Notes under the pieces: generated by a model
Told to the model about the DNA's origin: nothing
The model's input: only the letters and a program-made list of their open reading frames with translations
Database searches by the model: none
Part shown: positions 21,470-32,640 of the stretch, in pieces
Position numbering within the stretch: position 1 is the first letter of the stretch
Layout: every line of letters starts with the position of its first letter
Translations under genes and position numbers: made by a program
From: Liopterus haemorrhoidalis
Lineage: Eukaryota > Arthropoda > Insecta > Coleoptera > Dytiscidae
Direction of reading: 5' to 3'
NCBI GenBank assembly: GCA_963971575.1
Contig: OZ020620.1
Coordinates: 39,656,924 to 39,720,923, forward strand
DNA length: 64,000 bases

Positions 21470-22450
21470 ACCGACCTCGAACATATATGTATAAGGGAGG
21501 TACAGTGGAACCTCGATATAACGGACCAATGCAGGCGAGGGTGTCCGATATAGCCGAATGTCCGTTATATAAAAATAAATTTTCTGAATAAGCTATTTAT
21601 TAACTTATCAAATAGAAATATATGTATTACAAACGAAAGTTTACATTCTGATTACACTTTAAAATTGCACTTTATTCGTCTTCAGATGATATGTCATTAT
21701 ACGCCCGTTGAAGAGAGTCGTCAATGTTTGTTTTTGAAGTTCCTGGTTTCGGTGACACTGGTTTAAAAATGTATCAATTATTGTTTGGATTTTTGAAGTT
21801 TTGTTGTTTCTTAATTATTAACTCTCTAAAATTGCGAAAGTGCGTGTAATATAATTGCATTTCGCTATCTGTCGAATCATCGATAAATGATATTACCCCA
21901 AGTGTGCAGTCACGTGCAGTTTACGATCGCTTACATGCTGTCCGTTATATCCGAAGTCCGTTGTATCGAGGTCCGTTATATCGAGGATTCACTGTATTGT
22001 GATCGTACAGATTTGACATTTCGAGATTTCGATGGAACTCCACGAATTGAGGTCCCTACATAACATTTTAACTATTTTTAGCATGATGTCTGTAGGTCTG
22101 TCGGTCTGTCTTTCTGTCTGTCTGTCGGTCTTTCTGTCGGTCTGTCTGTCGGTCTGTCTGTCGGTCTGTCTGTCGGTCCGTGTACACGTACAGAGCAAAT
22201 TCGGCTAAAATGATTTTTAAGAAACTTCATATTTAAGCTTTTGACAATAACGGCACGAGTTGATCAACTTTTAGTAAAAATCGGTTTACTAGAAATGGGA
22301 GTTTACTCGTGTCGGTTTTAAGATTTTTGCGAATATTTCACAACAAAGAAATATTTCGAAAAAAGAACTATTTAACAAAAGTTGCTATAAAAGCAATAAC
22401 TAACAAGTTTTATTTGAGACATTTTTTGATAAAGCAGCATAAATTAAACA
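21470..22450 (+). mobile_element. Family I element split by a pogo-like MITE
   Basis: Left end 'accgacctcgaacatatatg...aagggagg' is followed by TA, the MITE (21503-21994), TA, then 'ttgtgatcg...' and the rest of family I: left block, a (TGTC)/(GGTC) microsatellite at 22088-22180, and the right block. In intact relatives 'gggaggtattgtgatc' is continuous, so the insertion point is exact. The right end is eroded by 22450. Confidence 0.88.
21503..21994. mobile_element. pogo/Tigger-like MITE inserted at TA
   Basis: A 492-bp element, ends CAGTGGAACCTCGATATAACG and the inverse TATCGAGGATTCACTG, TA duplicated (21501-21502 and 21995-21996). Subterminal copies of 'tccgttatat' words occur in both halves. 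Such ends and a TA target are typical of the pogo/Tigger group of Tc1/mariner elements. Non-coding. Confidence 0.93.
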
Positions 22451-22574
22451 AGTACTTTATGCCAGACAAAGGGTTAAAAATATTAGAGGCGCTCTTCAAA
22501 TTTTATGAACAAGCAATTACACTTTATGTTCCATATAAATTTGTTGTCATTAAACAAATAAAAATGATTTATAC

Positions 22575-22665
22575 CTATGATGTGATTCCGATAGTCATCA
22601 TCTCTGTGCACTGGGTTGGTAGTCATTGGAACCGCGGGAGCGATTCTGGTCTCGTGCACCGCCAC
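22575..22665 (-). CDS. Unrecognised gene, exon A
   Basis: A 91-bp exon with acceptor 'gtgttttatag' (AG at 22667-22666) and donor GTATAA (22574 down). Starting at a codon boundary it reads VAVHETRIAPAVPMTTNP then VHRDDDYRNHII and leaves one base for the next exon. Base composition is clearly less AT-rich than its surroundings and another frame is stopped. It joins the 17801-17830 microexon and the 12572-12712 exon in one frame. I do not recognise the protein; the charged, Ser/Arg-containing sequence suggests an intracellular segment. Exons further upstream are not identified. Confidence 0.6.
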
Positions 22666-23950
22666 CTATAAAACACAATCATTAAATAATTAATTTACAT
22701 TTTTGCATAATTTGGCAATTAAAATTATTATTAAAACACGCATTTACTGCTATCCTGATAATTTGTTGAGGTTAAATTTAATTATAAAATTCCATTTCAT
22801 AAATCCATATTTTAAAATTTTAATTTCCTCTTTTAATCCAATTGAGATAACCAGAATCAATCCCGATATGGAAAGAAGATTGGAATAATTTAAAAGTTAA
22901 AATTAAATTTTAAGTACAAGAGGCGGTAACAGATGATATACAAAATATGTAACTGAAATGGGACGGACCTGTTTAACCCGGAAACATCGCCCTTAGAATC
23001 GTTTCTTTATCCTAAACCACTTTTCTTATGTGTATATTTATATTTCAATTCATGTTAGAGCCAAGGAGCAATGGCTCCACCATTGCAAAATCATGGCAAC
23101 ACCATCACAAATTAATCATTAAAAAGCTTTTATTTTCTTTAAAAATACCGATAAATACAAATAAACATACACGCGTTTAAGTACGAAACGTTGCTATTGC
23201 CTTAAGTGGGGAACAGAATACAACGAGTTCTACGGCGCTATCTGTCAGAAGAAAGTTAAAACCAAGTTGTCGTACGCAAGTGCACAGAATGGACAACTTC
23301 CTACGGCGTTCGAACGCCGTTGATACTGAATGTTCGTCAACTTCCAACTTATGACGCCGTTGAACGTTGACGCAGAACACCTAACCTCAGTTTTTACTGA
23401 ATGGTAAAGTGTTTTTATGTATAAATAACTTGCATACAACATAAATAACATCACACACAAGTCTTCATCATCCGTTATACTTTTAATAAAAGAAAGCGCA
23501 CGTATAAACACAGATATAGGTTGTCACGTGACACTTGACGGCGTTAAAAATGATTGCATTGTGTGCAGGCGAAAATCTCAACGGCGCTAACGCAACGCCG
23601 TCGAAAATGACGCCGTGCTGACGGCGTAGCGCGCTGTGCATTATGTTCCAGGCTTTACATTAGATGCGACGAAGCACGCTTTGTATTTATTTAGACAGGC
23701 GAACTAAATCGAAACTGGCTCCATTTTTACACAGTTTGCAGGTTTCCCCGGAGAGCTGGTGGGAAGAATATGCACTAGAATTACATTAAAGTGGTGTCAG
23801 TTGTATATTGGCTAGTAAGTTTGAGTTACGGTGGCATAAAGAAAGCGTCGCATATTATAGTGTGTATTTTTACTGTGTCGTGTCATGTGTGTGTTGTTTC
23901 GTGTTACTATTAGAAATGAATAGTATCAGTAACCTTTAAAAAAAACCTTT
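22666..23950. other. Upstream intron/intergenic DNA with a dispersed repeat
   Basis: 22813-22922 ('cctcttttaatccaattgag' onward) is about 90% like 29046-29140, a dispersed repeat. From 23160 to 23650 the DNA is unusually rich in 'acggcgtt'/'aacgccgt' words, including the perfect 18-bp palindrome at 23303-23320 (ACGGCGTTCGAACGCCGT); this may be a small element whose ends carry TGCACAG-like words. No convincing gene. Confidence 0.4.
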
Positions 23951-23974
23951 TCTTCGTATCCCCTCGAGAAAAAA

Positions 23975-24170
23975 CCGAAATAAAACGACTGGGAAGACAG
24001 TTACCAGATTTGGACATTTCAAAAACCCGGAATGTTTCTGCCTCTGCTTCTAAATCACGAACAAGAAAATTTAATAGAAACATTTACTTAAAGAACAATT
24101 GGATTTGTGGCTGCGACGAAAAGCAAGCTGTTTTTTATTTTCCTTTCGTTTTATTCGGGAGAGAATTAAC
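23975..24170 (+). pseudogene. hAT transposase TTF-type zinc-finger fragment
   Basis: One frame reads KRLGRQLPDLDISKTRN, SRTRKFNRNIYLKNNWICGC and DEKQAVFYFPFVLFGREL. RKFN...W...C.C...xFxFPxxLFG is the N-terminal TTF-type zinc finger of ZMYM-like hAT transposases. A stop and the 3' tail of a LINE (24218) cut it off. Other members of this hAT type in the window keep only C-terminal parts. Confidence 0.5.
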
Positions 24171-24217
24171 ATAGACGAAGAACGGTATTAAGAACGGATT
24201 TCGTGCACATATAACCA

Positions 24218-25377
24218 ATAATAATAATAATAATACTTTATTACCCAAAAATCAGTACAGATCAAGGCTCGTCATGAGCAGTGTATAATAAACACAATAA
24301 TATTAATAAGAATTAATAAAACATATAATTAACATGAACATGTACTAGATTCAAAAATTTTGAAATAATGACGCAAATATTCCTCGACCGAATAGGAACA
24401 GTGGCCAAGCAAAAAGTTTTTAAATTTGAATGTACTTGTACCTGAAGTAATCTTAATATGTTTAGGCACCTTGTTGTATAAAGTTACTTGGTTATATTTC
24501 GGGCTAGATTTAAATTGCTCGGATTTATGACCAGGTATTTCCAATGTATATTTATGTCTTTTAGAGAGTGTATTAAAAGAATTTATATTATTTCGTACAT
24601 AGCAGACACATTTGTAAATATATAAACAAGGAAGAGGTAAAATACCTAATTCCTTAAAATATGAATAACATGAAATTATTTTAGAAACTCCAACCATTGT
24701 TCTAATAATTCCTTTTTGCGTTTTGAAAATTCTGTCAGCAGAAGTACTTTTACCCCAGAATATTATGCTATAACTTATGATAGAATGGAAACTAGCATAG
24801 TAATAGGCTTTAAAGCCTGACAAAGAAGTTGTCATTTTTAAGCGATGCATTGCAAAAATAGATTTAGATATTATTTTAGAAATGGCGTCAGTGCAGTTAT
24901 TCCACTTTAAGTAATGGTCAATTTCAATACCCAAATATTTAACTGACTCGGAATAGTTTAAAAGACTGTTGTCACATGTTATTGAAACTGTATTATGGCT
25001 GTTAAAGTGTTTTTTAAAATGAATATATGACGTCTTGTCACTATTCACAGCTAATTTGTTCTGCTTAAACCAATTAATCAGATGTTCAATATCACTCTTA
25101 GCAGCCTTTTCTAGCATTAATACATTCGAGTGTTTAAGAAAATAAACCGTATCATCCGCAAAAAGTGAAACTCTACCTAGCTTAATCGACATTTCTGTAT
25201 CATTAATATATGATAAGAACAGTAAGGGTCCCAGAATTGAGCCTTGCGGAACTCCTGCTTTTATGGTTAGTTCTTCGGATTTGATGTCCTCAACTACAAC
25301 AACTTGTCTTCTATTTTGGAGGTAAGTTGTAAACCAACTAAGTGCTGTTCCTCTTATACCAAGTCATTGTAATTTAT
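24218..25377 (-). mobile_element. 5'-truncated LINE with (ATT)n tail
   Basis: Minus-strand element whose 3' end lies at about 24218 in a short (ATT)n tract after 'gggtaataaag', and whose 5' end is lost at about 25377, next to the (ATT)n tail of the following LINE. Its coding part is the RT C-terminal half. Microsatellite tails of this kind are typical of CR1/L2/jockey-group LINEs that lack poly(A). It appears to have inserted within the hAT remnant at 23975-24200. Confidence 0.75.
24329..25372 (-). pseudogene. LINE reverse transcriptase, C-terminal half
   Basis: Open from about 25360 to the stop at 24329: GIRGTALSWFTTYLQNRRQ, IKAGVPQGSILGPLLFLSYI, VSLFADDTVYFLK (catalytic FADD intact), INWFKQNKLAVNSDKTSYIH, VKYLGIEIDHYLKW, then the thumb and a C-terminal region with YSIIFWGKSTSADRIFKTQK. 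About 345 codons remain without a stop. N-terminal RT motifs and the endonuclease are missing, so it cannot be functional. Clade (L2/CR1-like) is inferred from motif style only. Confidence 0.85.
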
Positions 25378-25385
25378 TAAGCAAT

Positions 25386-26550
25386 ATATTATTATATTAT
25401 TATGGGGTTTGTCAGGTCTTGACAAGCGTCCACTAATCTCAAACTTCAGCAACCTTTTGAGCCGCGTCATACTAGAGACTAGTGGAACTAAATACACACG
25501 ACTGCATCCCAAATCCTGGCGATATGCAGCCGCGGAAATTATGCTAGATCCAGTGCCCGCACAATGCGGAGTGACCCGAGCAGCACTGCTTTCTGCATCC
25601 TGCAGATCAAAGAGTTGGCAGAAGATCTGCAGACGGGAATGGACTCGATTTCCCTTCGATAGGAGGCTTTCATGCATGCCACCCAAACACCAACTATCAG
25701 GACTACAAGCTTAACTTTATACCCGGGATACAGCTTTCTAAGCTCGGACAAGAGGTCCATATACTTGGACCTCTTTTCCCTCCTCCTTGAGAGAGATATT
25801 CTTCTCAGCTGGACTTGAGAATTCGATCACAAACATCTGTTTGGTCTCGATATCCAGGAGGGTTATGTCCGGCTTAGTGGCTGTCAGTAACCTCGAGGTG
25901 GGAAGGAGTAATTCCAATAAATTCGGTACTTGGTATTTTCCACCACCGATTCTATGCCAGAAGGGACGTACGGTATAACCGGTATTTGGTCAATACCATA
26001 GGCATGTCTAAGATGATAGTAGAGCACGCGGAGAGCAGCATTATGTCGAGACACGTAGTTCGACGCTGCAAGAGATGGACAAGCAGACAGAATGTGCATT
26101 ATCGTTTCAGAATGGTGGTGGCACAACCTACAGAGTGTGGACTCCGCTATTTGGAATATGCGGGCCCTGTATGCCAAAGTATTTATAACACCATCCTGAC
26201 ACGCAAACACAAAACCTTCTGTTTTCGATCTCAAACCAGCAGACTTAAGAAACGAGAACGTGAGTTCGATGGACAACTCTAGACTTTTAATATGTTTGAA
26301 TAACACAGAGTGCATACTTTTACTCATGTGTTCTTTTGTCAACATGTCTGTCTCGCCTCGTTTCACCGAACCGGTAACTCTGTTGTACTCCTCCCGAGAG
26401 AGTTGTACTCCAGAGTTTTCCCTGGCGGGACTCAAGTCTGCCAGGTTAAATCTCGTTGCTGCTCTTCGCGCTGCCTGGTAAAGAAACGCCCCTTTGCCAC
26501 TAAATTCGTGCTCACTAACGAATTTTAATAGTGGGTCCTGACTTCTGAGG
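25386..26550 (-). pseudogene. RLE-type LINE C-terminus (CCHC + PD-D/E endonuclease), copy 1
   Basis: Minus strand: RRAATRFNLADLSPAREN, then the knuckle CRLCHHHSETIMHILSACPS with ASNYVSRHNAALRVLYYHLR, then after a frameshift near 25915 the nuclease core KPDITLLDIETKQMFVIEF, SSPAEKNISLKEE, LVVLIVGV and SANSLICRMQKAVLLGSLRI. CCHC followed by a PD...(D/E)...IEF motif is the arrangement of restriction-like-endonuclease LINEs (R2/R4/Dong-like). Several shifts are present. The 3' end is 'gacaaaccccataataa' plus (ATT)n. Copies 2 and 3 lie at 30745 and 39381. Confidence 0.75.
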
Positions 26551-26603
26551 ATATTATTATTATTATTATGGGGTTTGTCAGGTCTTGACAAGCGTCCACT
26601 AAT
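26551..26603 (-). mobile_element. 53-bp tail-only copy of the RLE-type LINE
   Basis: Only the last about 35 bp plus the (ATT)n tail of the same LINE ('ttagtggacgcttgtcaaga' in the minus sense), immediately 5' to copy 1 in the same orientation. It is an extreme 5' truncation, or the site into which copy 1 inserted. Confidence 0.75.
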
Positions 26604-26626
26604 TTGTACACTCAAAATACTTGTGC

Positions 26627-26681
<55 letters not shown>

Positions 26682-27134
26682 TTTTGCTAATCAAGACCTT
26701 CATAAGCAAAATCAATTAATTTAATAACGGCATCCTCTGCAGAACAGGATGTTTTTAGTTTTTCTATGCTTCGCAAATGAAATATTTTAACCCAGTTAAA
26801 CTCAGCCTATAGAAATGCAACAGTAGAACACAACGAAAGAGTTGATATAGACAGGTATGTTTTAAACATAATCATAAATTTTTATTCGATACACAAGACA
26901 ACCTGCTACCTGAGATTTTGATTAGTCACTTCTATTTAATTTAAGTATCCATATTTAGGTAGATAAGTACCCGCAATAAGTACTTGTAGTAGGGGATTGG
27001 CCCGAGATTGGCCCTACTACTCAATATTTTCACAATCCACGACTTGCGCAAGTACGACTTGTAAAAGAACACAGTATAGAAATTCAAACATTTCCATGTC
27101 ACTTGTACACTCAAAATACTTGTGCAGTATTATC
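26604..27134. repeat. 31-bp direct repeats flanking a 470-bp segment
   Basis: 26604-26634 and 27104-27134 are identical over 31 bp (TTGTACACTCAAAATACTTG...). The enclosed segment begins with a long (ATT)n and a minus-strand piece reading KLKTSCSAEDAVIKLIDF then AYEGLD and a stop, resembling an N-terminal RT segment with an (ATT)n end. The direct repeats could be a long target duplication. Confidence 0.6.
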
Positions 27135-28489
27135 ATACACAGCCTTATGTATACTTGTGCAATAAATTTGTATACGTATACCGTTTAAGTACACAGTTAC
27201 GTGTGTAGCAGGCTTAATATTCGCCATGTTATGACGTCATGAGTGCTACCAACTTTGAAACCATACTGTTCCTAGCTCTATTACAAATTCAAACAGCATA
27301 TGACAATTACTACCATACAGCGACAGTATGTGTTGAGAATAAAACAATATGTTAGACATATAAGATGAAACGCTTTGACTTTATTATTCAAATTTTAATG
27401 AAAATTATCTTTCCTTGTACATTTTGTTAAATTATTCTGTTTTAAAATACAAGACCACTAATTAACTTTAGGAAATTTACTAACTTTGTAAAATTTATAA
27501 ATAATTAAATGAAGAGTTCTCTGATGACGTCTTGGCATAAATTTTAACAAAACAAAATTCTTAATTGTTATGAGAATTGGACATGGACTAATATTGAAAA
27601 ATAAAAGTGTAGCATCAGTGGATACTCGTTTATCTAAGATGATAATTTGAAATTATCAAAGAATGAACGAGACGGGATAGTTCAAAGAATATTGGAATGA
27701 ACCACATCGAGCAGAAAAAGAAGTGGGCGTCACTCCAGAAAATACAATGAATATTGTCCACTCATTTTGAATAAGTTTCTTGAATCCCTTGATCAGTGAA
27801 TTACTTCTTGAATTCCGCTGGATGCCAAAATATCGAATAATAGGTATAAGAAACTGTTTTTTCAACAAAAGACTAATTATGGGATGAATCCAAAATTGTC
27901 TCCTATGTTTCCTTCTTCAGTAATACAAACTATATGTCGTGTGCGTTAGACTCGCCGACTGCTAAAACAAGTCTGTCATGTACGTTGGTCCCGTGAATTG
28001 TAGTCGGTCACCGACAGTGTTTCGTATGCGCTAGACCTAATTCGTGCGGGAGCCGAACTTTGACGAGATTTCCGTTCCTCACTCTAAGTAACAATGAACT
28101 TCGATAGACAAGGAGAAGACTGTTAGGCGAGGCGGCATAAATGCAATAAAACCGGCAAATTATTATTACAGGTTTGCGGCATCTAATCAAACGTTTTTAT
28201 TACACTTAACAATATATCCTCCTATAACCTTAGATAATAGACAATCACGTTTAGTGAGTGCATTATTTTTCAGTGTCCTGAGTTTAGTCAATAATGTCAG
28301 TTGTAAGATGTCTATTGCACTTAATCATAGTGATGACTATGAATTATTTTTAGAGTACTAAAATCTGTTTACTATTGTTAGTGTTTAATTATTGATGATC
28401 AAAACTATTATTGGTGATCAAAACTATGACTTTGACTTGCACTAATATTTATTTATTAATTTAATTAATTTAATTTAATTCTTATTAAG
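27135..28489. other. No recognisable gene
   Basis: Contains small open frames (27656-27868, 28008-28190 on the minus strand) without domains or splice context. No terminal inverted repeats or tandem structure seen. Confidence 0.45.
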
Positions 28490-29040
28490 TTTTTTGGCAT
28501 TTCCATGGGTAATCTTTGTAAGCAAAAACCATGTCGATATCTTATTGGTCCTAAGATACATTAAGGAATCATTGAAATTCACCACTTTTCACCCTTTAGG
28601 GGTGAAATTTAAACAAACTGTCAAATCCATTTCGAGATATTTTAAAAACACACCTATGTGCCAAAAAGTAATGTTGCAACTAAACTAACACAGAAAATAC
28701 AACGGGATGTATAATTCACCCTGATTGAAAATTCACCCCTTTAAAGGTTGATTAGGACAAAATCCTGAAATAAGTTTCTCGGTATTTTTATGGGTAATCT
28801 TTGTAAGCAAAAAGCAAGTCGATATCTTATTGGTCCTAAGAGATATTAAGGAATCCTTAAAATCACATATCACCCCTTTTCATCCTTTAGGGGTGAAATA
28901 TAAAAAAACTGTCAAAACCATTTCGAGATATTTTAAAAAGACACCTATTTGCCAAGAAGAAATGTTATAACTCAACAAACACAGGAAATACGACGGGATG
29001 TAAATCCAACCCGATTTTAGATTTACCCCCCAAGTTTTAA
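28490..29040 (+). repeat. Two tandem units of about 290 bp
   Basis: 28490-28780 and 28781-29040 share 'atgggtaatctttgtaagca', 'gtcgatatcttattggtcct', 'caccctttaggggtgaaat' and 'ccatttcgagatattttaaa' in the same order. Identity looks like about 80%. Non-coding, with complementary 'cacccctttt'/'aggggtg' words that could pair within each unit. Confidence 0.85.
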
Positions 29041-29045
29041 ATTTT

Positions 29046-29140
29046 CTCTTTTAATCCAATTGAGATAACAAGTATCAATCCCGATATGGAAGGAAGATTG
29101 GAACAACTTTAAGTTAAAATTAAAATTTAAGTACAAGAGT
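29046..29140 (+). repeat. Dispersed repeat shared with 22813-22922
   Basis: 'tctcttttaatccaattgag', 'tcaatcccgatatggaa', 'gaagattggaa' and 'aagtacaagag' occur in the same order in both places. Function unknown. Confidence 0.75.
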
Positions 29141-29416
29141 CTTTAATAGATGATGTACTGACGTACGCAGACTATACGTTGGAATGCAAATTAACACCAA
29201 AATAATAAAATTTATTATGTGATAATTAATTTATTAAGTAATTTTAAATGTCGGTAATTCGCGACATCAAAGAAATTTACAGTCCATCTATTTAAGCCTG
29301 GCAGATGACCTTGGGTGCGCAGTAGCAATCACTAGAAATTGGAGTGGGGACGTCAGTTGACTTCAGACTGTCTTATCGCAAGCATCAGTGAAAGTACATT
29401 TGGATGAAAAAGTATA

Positions 29417-29624
29417 ATGGAATTTAAGACAAAATTATGCGGGCGCGTAAACCATAGTCAGTGTAAGGAGATTATTAGTAATGTGATTGACTTTATGACT
29501 AAGTCAGCTGCAGCAGGGAACGTGATTATACCTTTGAAGAATATTTTGGATCGAGTTTCAGCGTGCACAGGCGTTTCTGCAAGAAGTTTAAGTAGATTTA
29601 ACAAGGAAAAAAAAGTGTCTGCAG
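29417..29624 (+). CDS. HTH-like gene, exon 1, probably transposon-associated
   Basis: ATG-initiated exon reading MEFKTKLCGRVNHSQCKEII, SNVIDFMTKSAAAGN, IPLKNILDRVSACTGVSARS and LSRFNKEKKVSA, ending in a split codon at a donor GTTAGA. The pattern HSQ.rEii.nv..fm..e...G...IPl.....RvsaaTGvS.rtv.r...E matches an N-terminal helix-turn-helix module that I know from arthropod proteins fused to or near DDE-type nucleases. A TATTTAAG box lies about 125 bp upstream. It could be a domesticated or decaying transposon gene. Confidence 0.5.
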
Positions 29625-29883
29625 GTTAGACAAGTTAAAAGTTGTAATACAATATAACTTTAATACAAAGATGAGACACGGGCGGAACAAATATTTTGAA
29701 CAAAAGAATCCGAAATTTCACGTTCTAAATTAACAATCATAATAAATATCTTTGTTATAAGATGCAACAAGCTGTTCAACAAAAACATTTATTTTGTTTG
29801 GTAAACTTAGTTCAGTTCTTAACAGGCTTTTCATTTTTAGTTCATTGTTATATTATTTATACATTATTATTTTCTAAATTCAG

Positions 29884-29946
29884 GTGAATGTTCCACATTT
29901 TCGTCACCTAGAAAACAGAAAGAAAGAAGTGATCAGAAAATATGAA
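29884..29946 (+). CDS. HTH-like gene, exon 2 (ends in stop)
   Basis: After the acceptor 'ttctaaattcag', the phase-1 continuation reads GECSTFSSPRKQKERSDQKI and then meets TGA. A Ser/Pro-rich basic linker of this type follows the HTH in related arthropod proteins, which supports the splice. The early stop means either a truncated gene, a missed donor inside this exon, or a pseudogene. The intron is 259 bp. Confidence 0.4.
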
Positions 29947-29949
29947 ATA

Positions 29950-30744
29950 TAAAAAGTAATCCATTAAATTGTGGAAAAAATTAATATTTTGATGAAAACT
30001 TGTGTCTCGTACTGTACAGTCCAAGCGCTCAAGCCTCTCTTTCTTTCCGAATGCGTTCTTCCTCTGCGCGAAACTGATTTCCCACACGCCAGTACTAAAT
30101 AGATTTGCTGTAATCACATTGAAATTTGTACGCCATGTAAGAATGTCTGCGCAAGGCGCCACAATATCACTGCATGGATCTGCGCCGCGGCCAGTTGGTT
30201 GCAGCGACCAATTACCCTTCCACATGAAAATAAATACCTACTTCAACAATATTCTATCAATATTATTATCGAAAGGATCAATAACTATACAACAGATATA
30301 CATTTATTTAAGAATGAAAGGCTTCCATGACGAATGTTCTTTAATGATTACTGTAAATTCTTGACTAAACTCATTATCGTACTAAATAATTCATTGTTGT
30401 CCTCTATAACACATTGTTCTATTTTATGTATCCGATAATACTTTTACAAACAAATGTTCTAAACTTTATAAGTTTATTTAACCATTAAATATGTTTCAAA
30501 CAAGTACAAAATTATTAATGACCTATAGAAAACCATCTATGACAATAGAACGGTTGGTATCATACTATCTATATGGTTGAATACCCCTATTCAATCTCAA
30601 TAATATCATTATTATTAGTTACTAATTATTATTATAAATTATATTTTTTGTTAGCAAACTTTCCAATTGTATATTCATTACTATGTATAAATATTTAAAT
30701 ATGATATAACTTGTAATTTTTTTTAAAGTTTTTTAATTTTAAGG
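29950..30744. other. No recognisable gene
   Basis: 29995-30230 is less AT-rich than the surroundings, and open frames cross it on both strands (30002-30364 plus, 30225-29908 minus), but neither shows a domain or splice-site frame. The rest is AT-rich. Confidence 0.4.
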
Positions 30745-31625
30745 CTTTATTATTTGGGGTATGGCAGATCTTGACAAGCGTCTCTATTCGCAAATTTCGG
30801 CAACCTTTTGAACCACGACATACTAGAGACTAGTGGAGCTAAATATGCACGACTGCATTCCAAAACCTGGCGATATGTAGACGCGGAAATTACGCCTGAT
30901 CCAGTGCTCGCACCATGCGAAGTGACCCGAGCAACACTATTTTCTGCATCCTGCAGATCAAAGAGGTGGTAGGAGATCTGCAGGCGGGAATGGACTCGAT
31001 TTTCCTTCGGTAGGAAGCTTACATTCCACCCAAAACACCAACTATCAGGACTACAAGCTTAACTTACTAGGATACAGCTTTCTAAGCTCGGACAAGAGAT
31101 CCAAATACTTGGATCTCTTTCCTCCTCCTTGAGAGAGATATTCTTCTCAGCTGAACTTGAAAATTCGATTACGAACATCTGTTTGGTCTCGATATTCAGG
31201 AGGGTTATGTCCGGCTTAGTGGCTGTCAGTAACCTCGATGTAGGAGTAATTCCAATAAATACGGCACTTGGAATTTTTCTCCACCGATTCTATGTCAGAA
31301 AGTACGGTATAACCGGTATTTGGTCAATATCATAGGCATGTCTAAGATGGAAGTAGAACACGCGGAGAGCAGCATTATGTCGAGACAGGTAGCTCGACGC
31401 TGCAAGAGATGGACAAGCAGACAGAATGTGCATAATGGTTTCAGGATGGGGTGGCACAATATATAGAGTGTAGACTCCACCATTTGAAGTATTCGGGCGC
31501 TGTAAGTCAAAGTATTTATAACACTATCCTGACACGCAAAAATAAAACTTTCCGTTTCCGATTTCAAACGAAACGACTTAAGAAACGAAAACGTGAATTC
31601 GGTAGACAACTCTAGATTTAATTTA
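30745..31625 (-). pseudogene. RLE-type LINE C-terminus, copy 2
   Basis: Same family as 25386-26550, from the TFSFLKS...TESFIFACQDSVINTL region through the CCHC and PD-type nuclease region to the 'gacaagatctgccatacccc' end. More diverged than copy 1, with many shifts and stops (for example the knuckle region reads out of frame as CLLVHLLQRRATCLDIM). The tail lacks a clear (ATT)n run. Confidence 0.75.
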
Positions 31626-32640
31626 TAAAGACTTTTTGTGGACTGTCTTTTTTTTACTCATTTTTGCCGCAAATGTCAAAATTTTAGACCGTGACCTCAA
31701 AAGTGACCATATTTTTGTGATCTAAGGCAATAAATATATATCAATTTTACAACAAAAAAAATAATTTTTTTTCCCAAATATTTTGAAATTTGATCAAAAT
31801 TTTTTTGACTCTAATTTTTGCCAAAATATAGTTTTGAGCTAATTTTAGAGTGAGGATTATGAAAAAAATATTTAAAAAATTCATGCTCTCCTAGTTTTTG
31901 AGTTAAAGCCGATTTGGTTCAGTTTTTTGCCTATAATTCCAAAACTTTTGCCCAAAAGTCAAAATTGACCAAATTTGGTTAATTTGTGATCAAACATACA
32001 TATTTGTACCAATTTTCAATAAAATTGGAGACAAAAATATTTCGCTTAAAAATCACTATTTTTTAAGGTATACGCCTTACGAATTTTTGATTTTTGGCCA
32101 TTTTCAAGGGTTTTGGATTACTGCCCATACAAAACTTAATAATTGGTTTATTAAAGCCCATTTTTTTTTTTTTTTTTTTAGTCAAAACAATGTTTGACAA
32201 TTTTAAAAATTCAAACCGCAGATTTCTATCACTAACCATTTTTCAGTTAGGATTTATCAAAATTTTCAAAAAATTTAAAAAAAGGAAAAATTATCAAAAA
32301 AAATTTTTGTTTCAAAATATGGTTACTAGTTAATTAGGACCTCAAGATTTCAAAAATTCCAACCGGAGGTCTTTATCGCATTTCGTTTTTGAGATACGTT
32401 CATGCGAAGATGAAAATTTCTATAAATCACGCCGTATTAAAATTTGTTATAATTTTAAAATAAGCAAAACGAATAATGCCTCAAATTTTTTTTAACTAAA
32501 TAAACTACGAGGAATCAAAAAACTTGAACCACAGGTCGTTATCTCTGACCGTTTTTGAGTTGTTCTTTTTTTTAATTCACAATTTTCACAAATAATGTAT
32601 ATTGTACCATTAATAAGTCGAATAGCCTATGCTCGAATCC
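31626..32640. other. AT-rich diverged repeats, related to 1-689
   Basis: Very AT-rich. 32190-32410 repeats words found at 140-460 ('tttaaaaattcaaacc', 'ggacctc.agatttcaaaaatt', 'ggaggtctttatcgca', 'tttttgagatacg'), so both ends of the region belong to one dispersed family. Open frames are low-complexity. No gene recognised. Confidence 0.5.

Noticed and set aside
22309..22671. 120-aa plus-strand open frame
   Set aside because: It runs through the right block of a family I element and antisense across exon A of the minus-strand gene; no domain.
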